A DNA stretch of 64,000 nt from positions 43,501-107,500 of the forward strand of contig CAUYUJ010022043.1 of NCBI GenBank assembly GCA_963575745.1. The letters are read 5' to 3'. Numbering within the stretch: position 1 is the first letter of the stretch; each line of letters opens with the position of its first letter. Shown piece by piece: positions 29,707 through 38,449 of this stretch. A program made the position numbers and the translations under genes. Source of the stretch: Prorocentrum cordatum. Lineage: Eukaryota > Sar > Dinophyceae > Prorocentrales > Prorocentraceae. Below the pieces are notes generated by a model. That model ran no database searches and was not told the DNA's origin. It was given only the letters and a program-made list of their open reading frames with translations.

Positions 29707-30302
29707 GAGCTGGTCGATGCGGGAGTCGATGTGCTGCTCGGAGCGGGAGTCGGGAACCGCTTGGTCCAGACCTACCGGGGGCGGGGACGGTGAGCTGGTC
29801 GATGCGGGGGTCGATGTGCTGCTCGGAGCGGGAGTCGGGAACCGCTTGGTCCAGACCTCCTGGGGACGGGGTCGGTGAGCTGGTCGATGCGGGAGTCGAT
29901 GTGCTGCTCGGAGCAGGAGTCGGGAACCACTTGGTCCAGACCTCCCAGGTACGGGGTCGGTGAGCTGGTCGACGCGGGAGTCGATGTGCTGCTCGGAACG
30001 GGAGTCGGGAACCGCTTGGTCCAGACCTCCTGGGGACGGGGTCGGTGAGCTGGTCGATGCGGGAGTCGATGCGCTGCTCGGAGCGGGAGTCGGGAACCGC
30101 TTGGTCCAGACCTCCCGGGGACGGGATCGGTGAGCTGGTCGATGCGGGAGTCGATGTGCTGCTCGGAGCGGGAGTCGGGAACCGCTTGGTCCAGACCTCC
30201 TGGGGACGAGGTCGGTGAGCTGGTCGATGCGGCAGTCGATGTGCTGGTCGGAACGGGAGCTGGTAGCCGTTTGGTCCAGACCTCCCGGGGACGGGGCCGG
30301 TG
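29707..30302. repeat. 85-bp minisatellite, seven copies
   Basis: GAGCTGGTCGATGCGGGAGT starts at 29,707, 29,793, 29,877, 29,962, 30,047, 30,132 and 30,217 (steps 84-86, mostly 85). Each unit holds GCTCGGAGCGGGAGTCGGGA and CTTGGTCCAGACCTCC. Because 85 is not divisible by three, a minus-strand frame cycles through all three phases and stays open across the array, making a 28-28-29 residue super-repeat. A coding role is doubtful. Confidence 0.92.
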
Positions 30303-30880
30303 CTTGAGGTGGTGAGGGGGGGCAAGATTTGTCCGCCCTTTGTCGCGTCAACTGCCTCGCGTCGAAGTTGGAGTCGTAATTGGGGCGGGCGCTGGAGTCG
30401 GAGCCAGTAGCTGGCGCCGTTGGCGCCAGGGTTGGTGTCGGTTGATTCCTCACGTCCTCCCCTTCATGGGAAGGCGAGTTGAGGGTCGCCGAGGCCTTGG
30501 GTGCCGTCGTGGCCTGGGGAGCCGGCGTATGCGTGGGTCCGTTGTTGGTCTTCTGCTGCGAGTCCATTGTTTTGGGTTGGCCGCGGGTCGGTAGTGTCCC
30601 GGGTATGTTGCGAGGGACCGTTGTTGTGGGGCTGGGATTGACCAGTTGTTGTGGGTCTGTGTAGGGTAGACGTGTGTCGGCTGTGGTTCGACTTTGTTGC
30701 GTGGGTCTGTGGCGGTGGTCGGCAAGGGGCCCTGGAGAACTGAGTTCGTGGCATGGGTCGGTTCTTGTCCGCATGCTGCGGGTCGGCAAACTTCGGGCTT
30801 GTTGCGTTGAACGGTTGCAGCGCGTCTGCTGCATGATGGCTAATGTGAGTTATGTTCGTGAATAACGGCCCGAATTTCCC
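30303..30880. repeat. Dispersed repeat, copy 1 (TGTGGGTCGG-rich)
   Basis: Shares CGCGTCGAAGT, GGGCGGGCGCTGGAGTCGG-like sequence, many GTGGGTCGG words and an end block (CCCGAATTTCC...CCATCTGGAGTGC) with 41,175-41,610. A third copy of the end block lies at about 31,446-31,480. Confidence 0.75.
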
Positions 30881-30929
30881 TCCCATCTGGAGTGCGCCAT
30901 TTATGTAAGAAATTGCTGTGCGGGGTGGC

Positions 30930-31490
30930 TGCTGAGGAATGGCTGAATGCGGGAGTCGGCGGGCTCGTCCGTGAGAGAATGGATGAACAGGTCGGCGAGC
31001 AGGTCGGTGCGGGAGTCAGCGAGCTGGTCGGCGCGGGAGTCGGCGAGCTGATCTGCGGCCTGATTGGCCTCCTCACCCGTCTCTCTGTCTGCCCCTGCGT
31101 TGCCTCCGCGTTGGCATATCCGCCGCCCTCACCGTCCTCCTCTCCTTCCTGCCCGTGAGCTGGTCGGGGCGGGGGTCGGTGAACCGGCCGGCGAAGGAGT
31201 GAGCGAGCTGGTCGGCGCGGGAGTCGGTGAGCTGGTCGGGCCGGGTGTCGACAAGCTGGTCGGCGCTGGAGTCGGCGAGTTGGTCGGCACCGCAGTCGGT
31301 GAGCCGGTCGGGTGGGAGTCGGTGAGATGGTCGGCGCGGGAGTCGGCGAGTCGGCGCTGTAGTCGCCGTGGGTCAGGTGCTGTGGGTCGATCGGTTGGTT
31401 GCCGTGGATCTGCCGTGGGTCGGCTGTGGGTTGCGTCATGGAATAACTGCCCGGATTTCCGCCCCATCTTGAGTTGACCATTTTTGTTTC
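30930..31490. repeat. Short minisatellite (GAGCTGGTCGGCGCGGGAGTCGGC type)
   Basis: 24- to 30-bp units of GAGCTGGTCGG plus GCGGGAGTCGG, interrupted at 31,060-31,150 by unrelated sequence. Clearly related in words to the 85-bp minisatellite at 29.7 kb. Ends with the CCCGGATTTCCGCCCC end block of the dispersed repeat. Confidence 0.75.
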
Positions 31491-31830
31491 AAGCGAGCCT
31501 GTGGGCCGGTGAGCTGCGCATCGGTGTGAGAACCTGTCGCGGCGGCGCTTGTGGTGGTGGTGGGCGTTGATCCTGGGGTCGGTAGTTCGAGCATGGCATC
31601 CAGGGAAATGGATGCTCATTGTCGTACTGGTGGGGTTCCCCAACGTGCTGCTTATTATAACATCCGCCGCTCTGCGGTTGATCGGGAGTTTCTGTATATA
31701 GAAGAAGGGGCGCGCGCTTCTGGGCGAGAGGGAAATGATCGAGAGGAGAAAGAGCGTGAGCATCAGGAGGGCGAGGCTCGCGAGGGGGCGAACCAGCGGC
31801 GAAAAGTCTGCGGAAATCGCGCGCCCCGAG
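31491..31830. other. Spacer without a supported gene
   Basis: Mixed-composition sequence between repeat arrays. Chance frames only; nothing recognised. Confidence 0.35.
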
Positions 31831-32165
31831 AAATCTCCTCCTCCTCCTCCTCCTCCTCGCCCACCTCCTCTTCCTCCTCCTCCTCCTCCTCCTCCTCCTC
31901 CTCATCATCATCATCATCATCGTCATCGTCATCATCATCATCATCATCATCATCGGCATCATCATCATCATCGTCCTACCGCATCCTCCTTCTTCTCCTC
32001 CTCCTCCTCCTACTCCTGTTCATCCTCTTCCTCCTCATCCTACTCCTGCTCATCCTCCTCCTCCTCCCGCACCCTGGTCCTCCTCTTCCGCCTCCTCCGC
32101 CTCCTCCTCCTTTTCCTCCTCCTCCTCCTCCTCCTCCTCCTCCTCCTCCTCCTCATCCTGCTCTT
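31831..32165. repeat. (TCC)n and (CAT)n microsatellite cluster
   Basis: TCC runs at 31,833-31,900, a CAT/CGT run at 31,900-31,975, then TCC/TCT runs to 32,160. The strand bias (pyrimidine on plus) extends over about 300 bp, so triplex-forming structure is possible. Confidence 0.95.
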
Positions 32166-32989
32166 CCACACACCGCATCCTCAGCCCCCGCGGCCCCAGA
32201 ACGTCCTGACCCCTTCCCCAGATCCGTTTTTTTACTGCGCCATGATGCCAGAACGCGGCACCGAAACCCGAAACCGAGGAAAGCCACCAGGATTGAAAGA
32301 ATCGTATCGTCGGGCAAGCACGCGGGCCTGATGAGCAGCGCCGGGCGCCATGACGGCCGTGCCTCGTCTCGAACCGAAGCCGAACTCGTGGGTGGAGCCA
32401 ATGCCCTACGGAACGCCCAGAGGCAAGAACGTACGGAACGCCAAAAGGAATTAGTGTGTATTGTGGTTCGTGGGCGGGTGTCCACAGCAAGAAAGACGAA
32501 AGGGCGGTGCTAAAAGAGAGGCCATGCCATGAAGGGCGGGGGTTCCATGAAATCCCAAGGAGAGCAACAAGCGGAACCCCGGGAACGTGCAGCCCCAGGC
32601 GAGCCCGAACGGAGCGCCCGTCAGAACCCGAAGGGTGATTCCCAAAGAGAGGCCTTGCCTTGAAGGGCGGGCCCCACGGAGGGTGCGCGCAGGGGGCCGT
32701 GGAGGGTCCACGGGAGCGGGGCTTGTGTTGTTAGGCGGAGCTTTGCGTTAGACTTGTATGTTTTTTGTCTGCGTGCGTGCATGTGAACGCGTGCGTGCCA
32801 TGTGTTTTGTGGCAGGGTGACCACATAGGCAGAGCCCACAGGGTCATGCCGTCTGCGGCCCGGAGAAATCGTGGCGCCTGCCTGCAAGGGTTCCGTTGAC
32901 GGCCCCAAGGCCCGCGGAGGGCCCAAGGGAGCGGATGCCCGATTGTAGGACCGGGTTGGCATATGTTGTTCTTTCATTTCTGAGGAGCT
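32166..32989. other. Non-coding stretch with short duplications
   Basis: GAGAGGCC[TA]TGCC[TA]TGAAGGGCGG occurs twice (about 32,516 and 32,652). GTTAGGCGGA words near 32,732 anticipate the tandem repeat that follows. No gene supported. Confidence 0.5.
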
Positions 32990-33520
32990 TGTGATGTTAG
33001 GCGGAACCGTGCTCAACGCTCAGTCTCTTTGTCGCGCCCATGATCCGCAACCGTCAAGGAGGGGGCCCAGGCTTGCGACACATCTGAGGCCGCAATCGTG
33101 TACGTGCGACGTCGCCCTGCGCAGCGCGGCGCAGCCAGAGGAATGCCCGACGCCGTCGTCGTAGCCTTCGACCTGGAACGCCCTAACGCCCCCCCCCCCC
33201 CCCCCCGAGTTGGCATATGTTGTCTTGTCATTTCGTCGGAACTTGCGTTGTTAGGCGGAACCGTGCTCAACGCTCAGTCTCGCTTGTCGCGCCCATGATC
33301 CGCAACCCTCAAGGAGGGAACCCAGGTTTGCGACAGATCCGAGGCCGCAGTGTCTTTAATGTCCGCGCCTCGACAGGGCGTGAAGGGCGTGTACACGCGA
33401 CTTCGGCCTGCGCAGCGCGGCGCAGCCAGAGGAATGTCCGACGCTGTCGTCGTAGCCTTCAACCTGGAGCGCCCTAACCGCCCCCCCCTCAGTTGACCGC
33501 CGGCGTGGCCAGGGGGGGCC
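32990..33520. repeat. About 250-bp tandem repeat, two copies
   Basis: GTTAGGCGGAACCGTGCTCA occurs at about 32,997 and 33,250. In each copy it is followed by CGCTCAGTCTC, CCATGATCCGCAACC, GGCGCAGCCAGAGGAATG, and a GTCGTCGTAGCCTTC block ending in a run of C. The second copy has an extra segment around 33,350-33,390. Confidence 0.85.
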
Positions 33521-34755
33521 CGCGGGACACTCACTAGATGTCGTCGGCGTCCTCGTCTCCTTCAAGCTGGAACGCCCTACCCCGGGCACCCCCTTTGACC
33601 GCTGGCGCGGCCGGGGTCCAGCGGACACTCAGGAAAGGCCGTCGCCGTCATCGTTGCCTTCAACCTGGAACGCATCATGGGCCATTGGCGAAATCCGCGC
33701 GCGCCAAAGACCCCAGAACACGAAGTGGCCTACAGTTGGCTTGAGGCATTCAAACTGTGGCCCGGGAATGGAATTCGGGGAACTCGAAGAGCACGAAGTG
33801 GCCTACCGTTGGCTCCGGGCGTCGGGTGGGCAATGAACGTCAATGACCAGCTTTTGGGTCGCGCCTTCCCGAGGCGAGCCTGAGGAAGGCGCGGCCTTAC
33901 GCTTTGGGGCGGAACGGCGGAGCCGCTTACATAACTAAACGCAATTGTATAAAGCCGTGGGCCCCGAGCGCATTTACTTCCTCCAACAACCAGCAGATCT
34001 CGCCAGACTACCGCCAGGAAAGCAAGGTCGGTCCCAAGAATGGAAATGTATCATATGCACTAACTTAAAGCGGGCGCGTTACGTTAGGAGGAGGGATCAA
34101 GGAGAGGAGGCCGGCGAGGGGGGGGCTGTGCCCATCCGAGGGAACGGGGCAGCCCCCCCCCGCACAAAAAAATGTTTGGGCCCCCCAAGGCCCCCCCCGC
34201 TCCACGAATCCCATTGGGGGGTCGAGATCCCCGCTCTGCAGTGGGATTCGCGGAACGGGGCGCCCCCCAGGTGCCTCTTATCTTCGCGCTGGCGCCGGCA
34301 GTGTGCACCTGAGGGAGCGTGGGCTGAAATGAGTGAGGGATCAGGAAGGATGTGGAGGGGCGTTCCGCTCTGAAGCGTCCTCACAATCTGGCAAAACCGC
34401 AACCCCTCCCCGGGGGCACCGCGCGTGCTGGACCAGGCACATGCGTCGCCCTAAGTCGGCGCGCACATATGAGAGGCCCATGTCTGTCCACCAAGAAGAC
34501 CACGGAGAATCCACCAAGAAAACCCGTCCCCCAGGAAGGCCCGACATGGCGAGCAAGAGGCCCGAATAATTCGTCCGAGGGGCTCCCCAGAAGGGCGCAC
34601 GGAGCCTTCCTCAGAGCCCTCGTGTGCACGACCTTGGCCGAAGGCCATCAGATATGCAAGTACAATAGTTCATGCAGGAATCCTTCCCTTGACCGCGCTC
34701 CGCGGCCGGGCGCAGGCGCGGCCGGTCGGGGCAGCCGGCCGGGGCAGCCAGCCGC
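33521..34755. other. Non-coding stretch
   Basis: Contains a short duplication (CGAAGTGGCCTAC at about 33,721 and 33,795) and C/G homopolymers at 34,120-34,200. An inverted repeat, CGAATCCCATT and CAGTGGGATTCG, lies at about 34,205-34,251. No recognisable product in any frame. Confidence 0.4.
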
Positions 34756-35005
34756 CCTCCCCTCCTCGTCCTCCTCCTCCTTCCCTCCTCCTCCTGGTGG
34801 TCCTCCCCCTCCTCGTCTTCCTCCTCCTCCTGGTCATCCTCCTCCTCCTGCTCGTCCTCCTCGTCCTCCTCCTCGTGCTCGTCCTCGTGCTTCTCCTGCT
34901 TGTCCTCCTTTTCCTGCTCCCCCTCCTTTTCCTTCTCGTGCTCGTGCTCGTCCTCGTCCTCCTCGTCTTGCTCGTCCTCCTCCTCCTCGTGCTCTCCTCC
35001 AACTG
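34756..35005. repeat. Pyrimidine-rich (CTC/CCT/CGT) microsatellite, copy 1
   Basis: About 250 bp of TCC/TCG/CTC words on the plus strand. Frames through it give Glu/Asp/Lys-rich or Leu/Val-rich artefacts. Duplicated at 36,839-37,050. Confidence 0.9.
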
Positions 35006-35126
35006 CCATAAAGCAAGTTTGTACGAGCGTACCCGGGGCAGCGCAGATCGCAACATGTGGAGGACACACATGATGAACGGTCTACAAGCTCAACAGGCGT
35101 AGCGTCGAACTCGGGCTCAAAACTCA

Positions 35127-35426
35127 CTAGTTGTCGATCATGATGCACGGCGCAGGAGCATTCACGGCGCCGTCCTCGACGTCCGCCTCTGCCTCTCGGG
35201 CCTTCGCGTCGGGAGCGCCGACGCAGCACTCGTAGACGCAGCCGAACGTCAGGATGACGACCCCGAGGAAGAACCAGAGCAAGCACAGGTCGAAGTACCA
35301 CTCCCACGCAAACCAATTCAGCAAGACGGGAAAAAAGTTGAAGACGCCCGCGGCGAGAATTACAAATATGCCCAACAAGATGCCAGACACGCCATAGTCG
35401 CAGTGGCAGTTGATGGGGCACGCCAT
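35127..35426 (-). CDS. Small two-TM membrane protein, SL-derived retrogene (copy 1)
   Basis: 99 codons plus TAG. Begins MACPINCHCDYGVSGILLG. Two hydrophobic helices (about residues 13-40, GILLGIFVILAAGVFNFFPV and on; about 45-68, YFDLCLLWFFLGVVILTFGC) are followed by a short acidic tail ending IMIDN. No known family. It is intronless. Its 77-nt leader is preceded by a relict spliced leader and a full 22-nt spliced leader (35,504-35,540), so this copy derives from a trans-spliced mRNA. The N terminus is Cys-rich (C3, C7, C9). The frame is intact here, with a good ATG, unlike copy 2. Confidence 0.75.
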   Translation of the reverse strand: MACPINCHCDYGVSGILLGIFVILAAGVFNFFPVLLNWFAWEWYFDLCLLWFFLGVVILTFGCVYECCVGAPDAKAREAEADVEDGAVNAPAPCIMIDN

Positions 35427-35503
35427 GCTCGCCTCAGGCGGCCGCGCCCAGTGCCGAAGCGCGCGGGGAGCCGGAACCCAAAAGTCGGAGCTGTCGAGCC
35501 ACG

Positions 35504-35540
35504 CTTGAGCCAAAATGGCTTGAGCCAAAATGGCTACGGA
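35504..35540 (-). other. Genomic spliced leader plus relict SL (cassette 1)
   Basis: On the minus strand, 35,540-35,519 is an exact 22-nt dinoflagellate spliced leader (begins TCCGTAGCCATTTTGG, ends GGCTCAAG). It is directly followed by a 5'-truncated 15-nt copy (CCATTTTGGCTCAAG, 35,518-35,504). This order (full SL, then truncated SL, then 5' leader) is the known mark of an mRNA that was trans-spliced, reintegrated, and trans-spliced again before a second integration. Confidence 0.93.
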
Positions 35541-35758
35541 GGCCTCTTGGGGGCTTCTTGGGGCCTTCTGTGTGCCTCTTAGGGCGGAAAGCTGGAATTT
35601 TCGGTTCGTGGCCCCTTTCTTGGGCCTCTCTTGGAACCGTCTTGGGGCTCTTTTGGGCCGTCTTGGGCGCCTCTTGGGCCGTCTTGGGCCTCTCTTGGGC
35701 CGTCTTGGGCCCTCTTGGGGGCCTCTTGGGCGGTTTTGGGGCAGTCTTGGAGGCCTCT
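35541..35758. repeat. CAAGA satellite block between cassettes
   Basis: 218 bp of GTCTTGGG/CTCTTGGG words (minus strand CAAGACGGCCCAAGAGGCC). It replaces the 3' part of the coding sequence in the truncated gene copies. The same block sits at 35,930-36,147, 37,590-37,807 and 37,979-38,196. Confidence 0.88.
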
Positions 35759-35815
35759 GCCCAACAAGATGCCAGACACGCCATAGTCGCAGTGGCAGTT
35801 GATGGGGCACGCCAT
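35759..35815 (-). pseudogene. Truncated first 19 codons of the membrane protein gene
   Basis: Encodes exactly MACPINCHCDYGVSGILLG, then switches to satellite (AGAGGCCTCCAAGACTGCC). It carries the same leader and an SL cassette at 35,893-35,929. It is offset 389 bp from the full copy. Confidence 0.85.
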
Positions 35816-35892
35816 GCTCGCCTCAGGCGGCCGCGCCCAGTGCCGAAGCGCGCGGGGAGCCGGAACCCAAAAGTCGGAGCTGTCGAGCCACG

Positions 35893-35929
35893 CTTGAGCC
35901 AAAATGGCTTGAGCCAAAATGGCTACGGA
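35893..35929 (-). other. Genomic spliced leader plus relict SL (cassette 2)
   Basis: Same arrangement as at 35,504-35,540, 389 bp further: full SL 35,929-35,908, relict 35,907-35,893. Upstream of the truncated gene copy at 35,815. Confidence 0.92.
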
Positions 35930-36147
35930 GGCCTCTTGGGGGCTTCTTGGGGCCTTCTGTGGGCCTCTTAGGGCGGAAAGCTGGAATTTTCGGTTCGTGG
36001 CCCCTCTCTTGGGCCTCTCTTGGAACCGTCTTGGGGCTCTTTTGGGCCGTCTTGGGCGCCTTTTGGGCCGTCTTGGGCCTCTCTTGGGCCGTCTTGGGCC
36101 CTCTTGGGGGCCTCTTGGGCGGTTTTGGGGCAGTCTTGGAGGCCTCT

Positions 36148-36204
36148 GACCAAAAAGATGCCAGACACGCCATAGTCGCAGTGGCAGTTGATGGGGCACG
36201 CCAT
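36148..36204 (-). pseudogene. Truncated gene start, variant without SL
   Basis: Encodes MACPINCHCDYGVSGIFLV, then satellite. Here the leader (GCGGCCGCCTGAGGCGAGC) joins GATTCGGGC and unrelated upstream sequence; there is no SL. It is the outermost unit of the array and may mark where the array joins older genomic sequence. Confidence 0.8.
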
Positions 36205-36404
36205 GCTCGCCTCAGGCGGCCGCGCCCGAATCCCAAGCGGCCACGAAGAAACTCCCCAAATTATGCTATCGGAGTTCCCCAAAGTAAACTTTGATTGACT
36301 CGCGGGCTTACGGAAAACACTTTCGCCGTCCTCGCTCTGGCCGGGCCTCCCTGGAGGAGGGGAAGGGGCACGAATCCTGACCAGTTGGAAAGGGAAGCCG
36401 AGGA

Positions 36405-36835
36405 GGGCGCCGGTTTGGGATTCGTCGGCGGATCCACCGGATCCAGCGGATCCGTCCGGAAACGGTGCCGGAGGCCGCTCTGGGCTCCTCTGGGCACCTC
36501 CCCCGGGGCCCGTTTTGTGAGGATGTCTCAAGCGAGGGCGCCGGTTTGGGATTCGTCGGCGGATCCACCGGATCCAGCGAATCTGTCCGGAAACGGTGCC
36601 GGAGGCCGCTCTGGGCTCCTCTGGGCATCTCCCCCGGGGCCCGTTTTGTGAGGATGTCTCAGGCGAGGGCGCCGGTTTGGGATTCGTCGGCGGATCCACC
36701 GGATCCAGCGGATCTGTCCGGAAACGGTGCCGGAGGCCGCTCTGGGCTCATGGGCACCTCCCCCCGGGCCGGTTTTGTGAGGATGTCTCAAGCGAGGGCG
36801 CCGGGGTGGGATTCGTCGGCGGATCCACCGGATCT
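36405..36835. repeat. 131-bp satellite, first block
   Basis: About 3.3 units of GAGGATGTCTCAAGCGAGGG, CGCCGGTTTGGGATTCGTCG, GCGGATCC words, CCGGAAACGGTGCCGGAGGC and CCCCGGGGCCCGTTTTGTGA. Same family as 38,450-40,990. Confidence 0.93.
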
Positions 36836-37175
36836 TTTCCTCCTGGTGGTCCTCCCCCTCCTCGTCCTCCTCCTCCTCCTGGTCATCCTCCTCCTCCTGC
36901 TCGTCCTCCTCGTCCTCCTCCTCGTGCTCGTCCTCGTGCTTCTCCTGCTTGTCCTCCTTTTCCTGCTCCCCCTCCTTTTCCTTCTCGTGCTCGTGCTCGT
37001 CCTCGTCCTCCTCGTCTTGCTCGTCCTCCTCCTCCTCGCGCTCTCCTCCAACTGCCATAAAGCAAGTTTGTACGAGCGTACCCGGGGCAACGCAGATCGC
37101 AACATGTGGAGGACACACATGATGAACGGTCTACAAGCTCAACAGGCGTAGCGTCGAACTCGGGCTCAAAACTCA

Positions 37176-37475
37176 CTAGTTGTCGATCATGATGTACGGC
37201 GCAGGGGCATTCACGGCGCCGTCCTCGACGTCCGCCTCTGCCTCTCGGGCCTTCGCGTCGGGAGCGCCGACGCAGCACTCGTAGACGCAGCCGAACGTCA
37301 GGATGACGACCCCGAGGAAGAACCAGAGCAAGCACAGGTCGAAGTACCACTCCCACGCAAACCAATTCAGCAAGACGGGAAAAAAGGTGAAGACGCCCGC
37401 GGCGAGAATTACAAATATGCCCAACAAGATGCCAGACACGCCATAGTCGCAGTGGCAGTTGATGGGGCACGCCAC
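37176..37475 (-). pseudogene. Small two-TM membrane protein gene, copy 2 (start codon lost)
   Basis: Identical in layout to 35,127-35,426, with VFTFFP for VFNFFP and APYIM for APCIM. The initiating ATG is GTG here (plus strand CAC at 37,473-37,475). No nearby replacement ATG in the leader gives the same N terminus, except an upstream in-frame ATG at 37,577 that lies in the SL. The rest of the frame is open to TAG, so decay is recent. Confidence 0.75.
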
Positions 37476-37552
37476 GCTCGCCTCAGGCGGCCGCGCCCAG
37501 TGCCGAAGCGCGCGGGGGGCCGGAACCCAAAAGTCGGAGCTGTCGAGCCACG

Positions 37553-37589
37553 CTTGAGCCAAAATGGCTTGAGCCAAAATGGCTACGGA
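37553..37589 (-). other. Genomic spliced leader plus relict SL (cassette 3)
   Basis: Full SL 37,589-37,568 and relict SL 37,567-37,553, upstream of gene copy 2. Part of the 2,049-bp duplication. Confidence 0.92.
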
Positions 37590-37807
37590 GGCCTATTGGG
37601 GGCTTCTTGGGGCCTTCTGTGTGCCTCTTAGGGCGGAAAGCTGGAATTTTCAGTTCGTGGCCCCTTTCTTGGGCCTCTCTTGGAACCGTCTTGGGGCTCT
37701 TTTGGGCCGTCTTGGGCGCCTCTTGGGCCGTCTTGGGCCTCTCTTGGGCCGTCTTGGGCCCTCTTGGGGGCCTCTTGGTCGGTTTTGGGGCAGTCTTGGA
37801 GGCCTCT

Positions 37808-37864
37808 GCCCAACAAGATGCCAGACACGCCATAGTCGCAGTGGCAGTTGATGGGGCACGCCAT
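37808..37864 (-). pseudogene. Truncated first 19 codons, duplicate
   Basis: Duplicate of 35,759-35,815. Its leader differs by a short change (GGGAGTACGAACCC against GGGAGCCGGAACCC). Confidence 0.83.
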
Positions 37865-37941
37865 GCTCGCCTCAGGCGGCCGCGCCCAGTGCCGAAGCGC
37901 GCGGGGAGTACGAACCCAAAAGTCGGAGCTGTCGAGCCACG

Positions 37942-37978
37942 CTTGAGCCAAAATGGCTTGAGCCAAAATGGCTACGGA
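37942..37978 (-). other. Genomic spliced leader plus relict SL (cassette 4)
   Basis: Full SL 37,978-37,957 and relict SL 37,956-37,942, upstream of the truncated copy at 37,864. Confidence 0.92.
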
Positions 37979-38196
37979 GGCCTCTTGGGGGCTTCTTGGG
38001 GCCTTCTGTGGGCCTCTTAGGGCGGAAAGCTGGAATTTTCGGTTCGTGGCCCCTCTCTTGGGCCTCTCTTGGAACCGTCTTGGGGCTCTTTTGGGCCGTC
38101 TTGGGCGCCTTTTGGGCCGTCTTGGGCCTCTCTTGGGCCGTCTTGGGCCCTCTTGGGGGCCTCTTGGGCGGTTTTGGGGCAGTCTTGGAGGCCTCT

Positions 38197-38253
38197 GACC
38201 AAAAAGATGCCAGACACGCCATAGTCGCAGTGGCAGTTGATGGGGCACGCCAT
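38197..38253 (-). pseudogene. Truncated gene start without SL, duplicate
   Basis: Duplicate of 36,148-36,204 (MACPINCHCDYGVSGIFLV) with the same non-SL upstream sequence. Confidence 0.8.
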
Positions 38254-38449
38254 GCTCGCCTCAGGCGGCCGCGCCCGAATCCCAAGCGGCCACGAAGAAA
38301 CTCCCCAAATTATGCTATCGGAGTTCCCCAAAGTAAACTTTGATTGACTCGCGGGCTTACGGAAAACACTTTCGCCGTCCTCGCTCTGGCCGGGCCTCCC
38401 TGGAGGAGGGGAAGGGGCACGAATCCTGACCAGTTGGAAAGGGAAGCCG

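Noticed and set aside
29476-30834. 452-codon minus-strand gene over the 85-bp minisatellite
   Set aside because: Openness is explained by stop-free repeat units and GC bias. The flanking parts are also low complexity, and no domain or splice evidence exists.
34611-35069. Glu/Asp/Lys-rich protein across 34.6-35.1 kb
   Set aside because: It is the translation of a pyrimidine-tract microsatellite. The apparent charged protein changes identity in each frame.
35504-35540. Spliced-leader RNA gene
   Set aside because: A real SL-RNA gene has the 22-nt leader followed directly by a GT donor and an Sm-site-containing intron. Here the leader is followed by a second truncated leader and a coding leader sequence.
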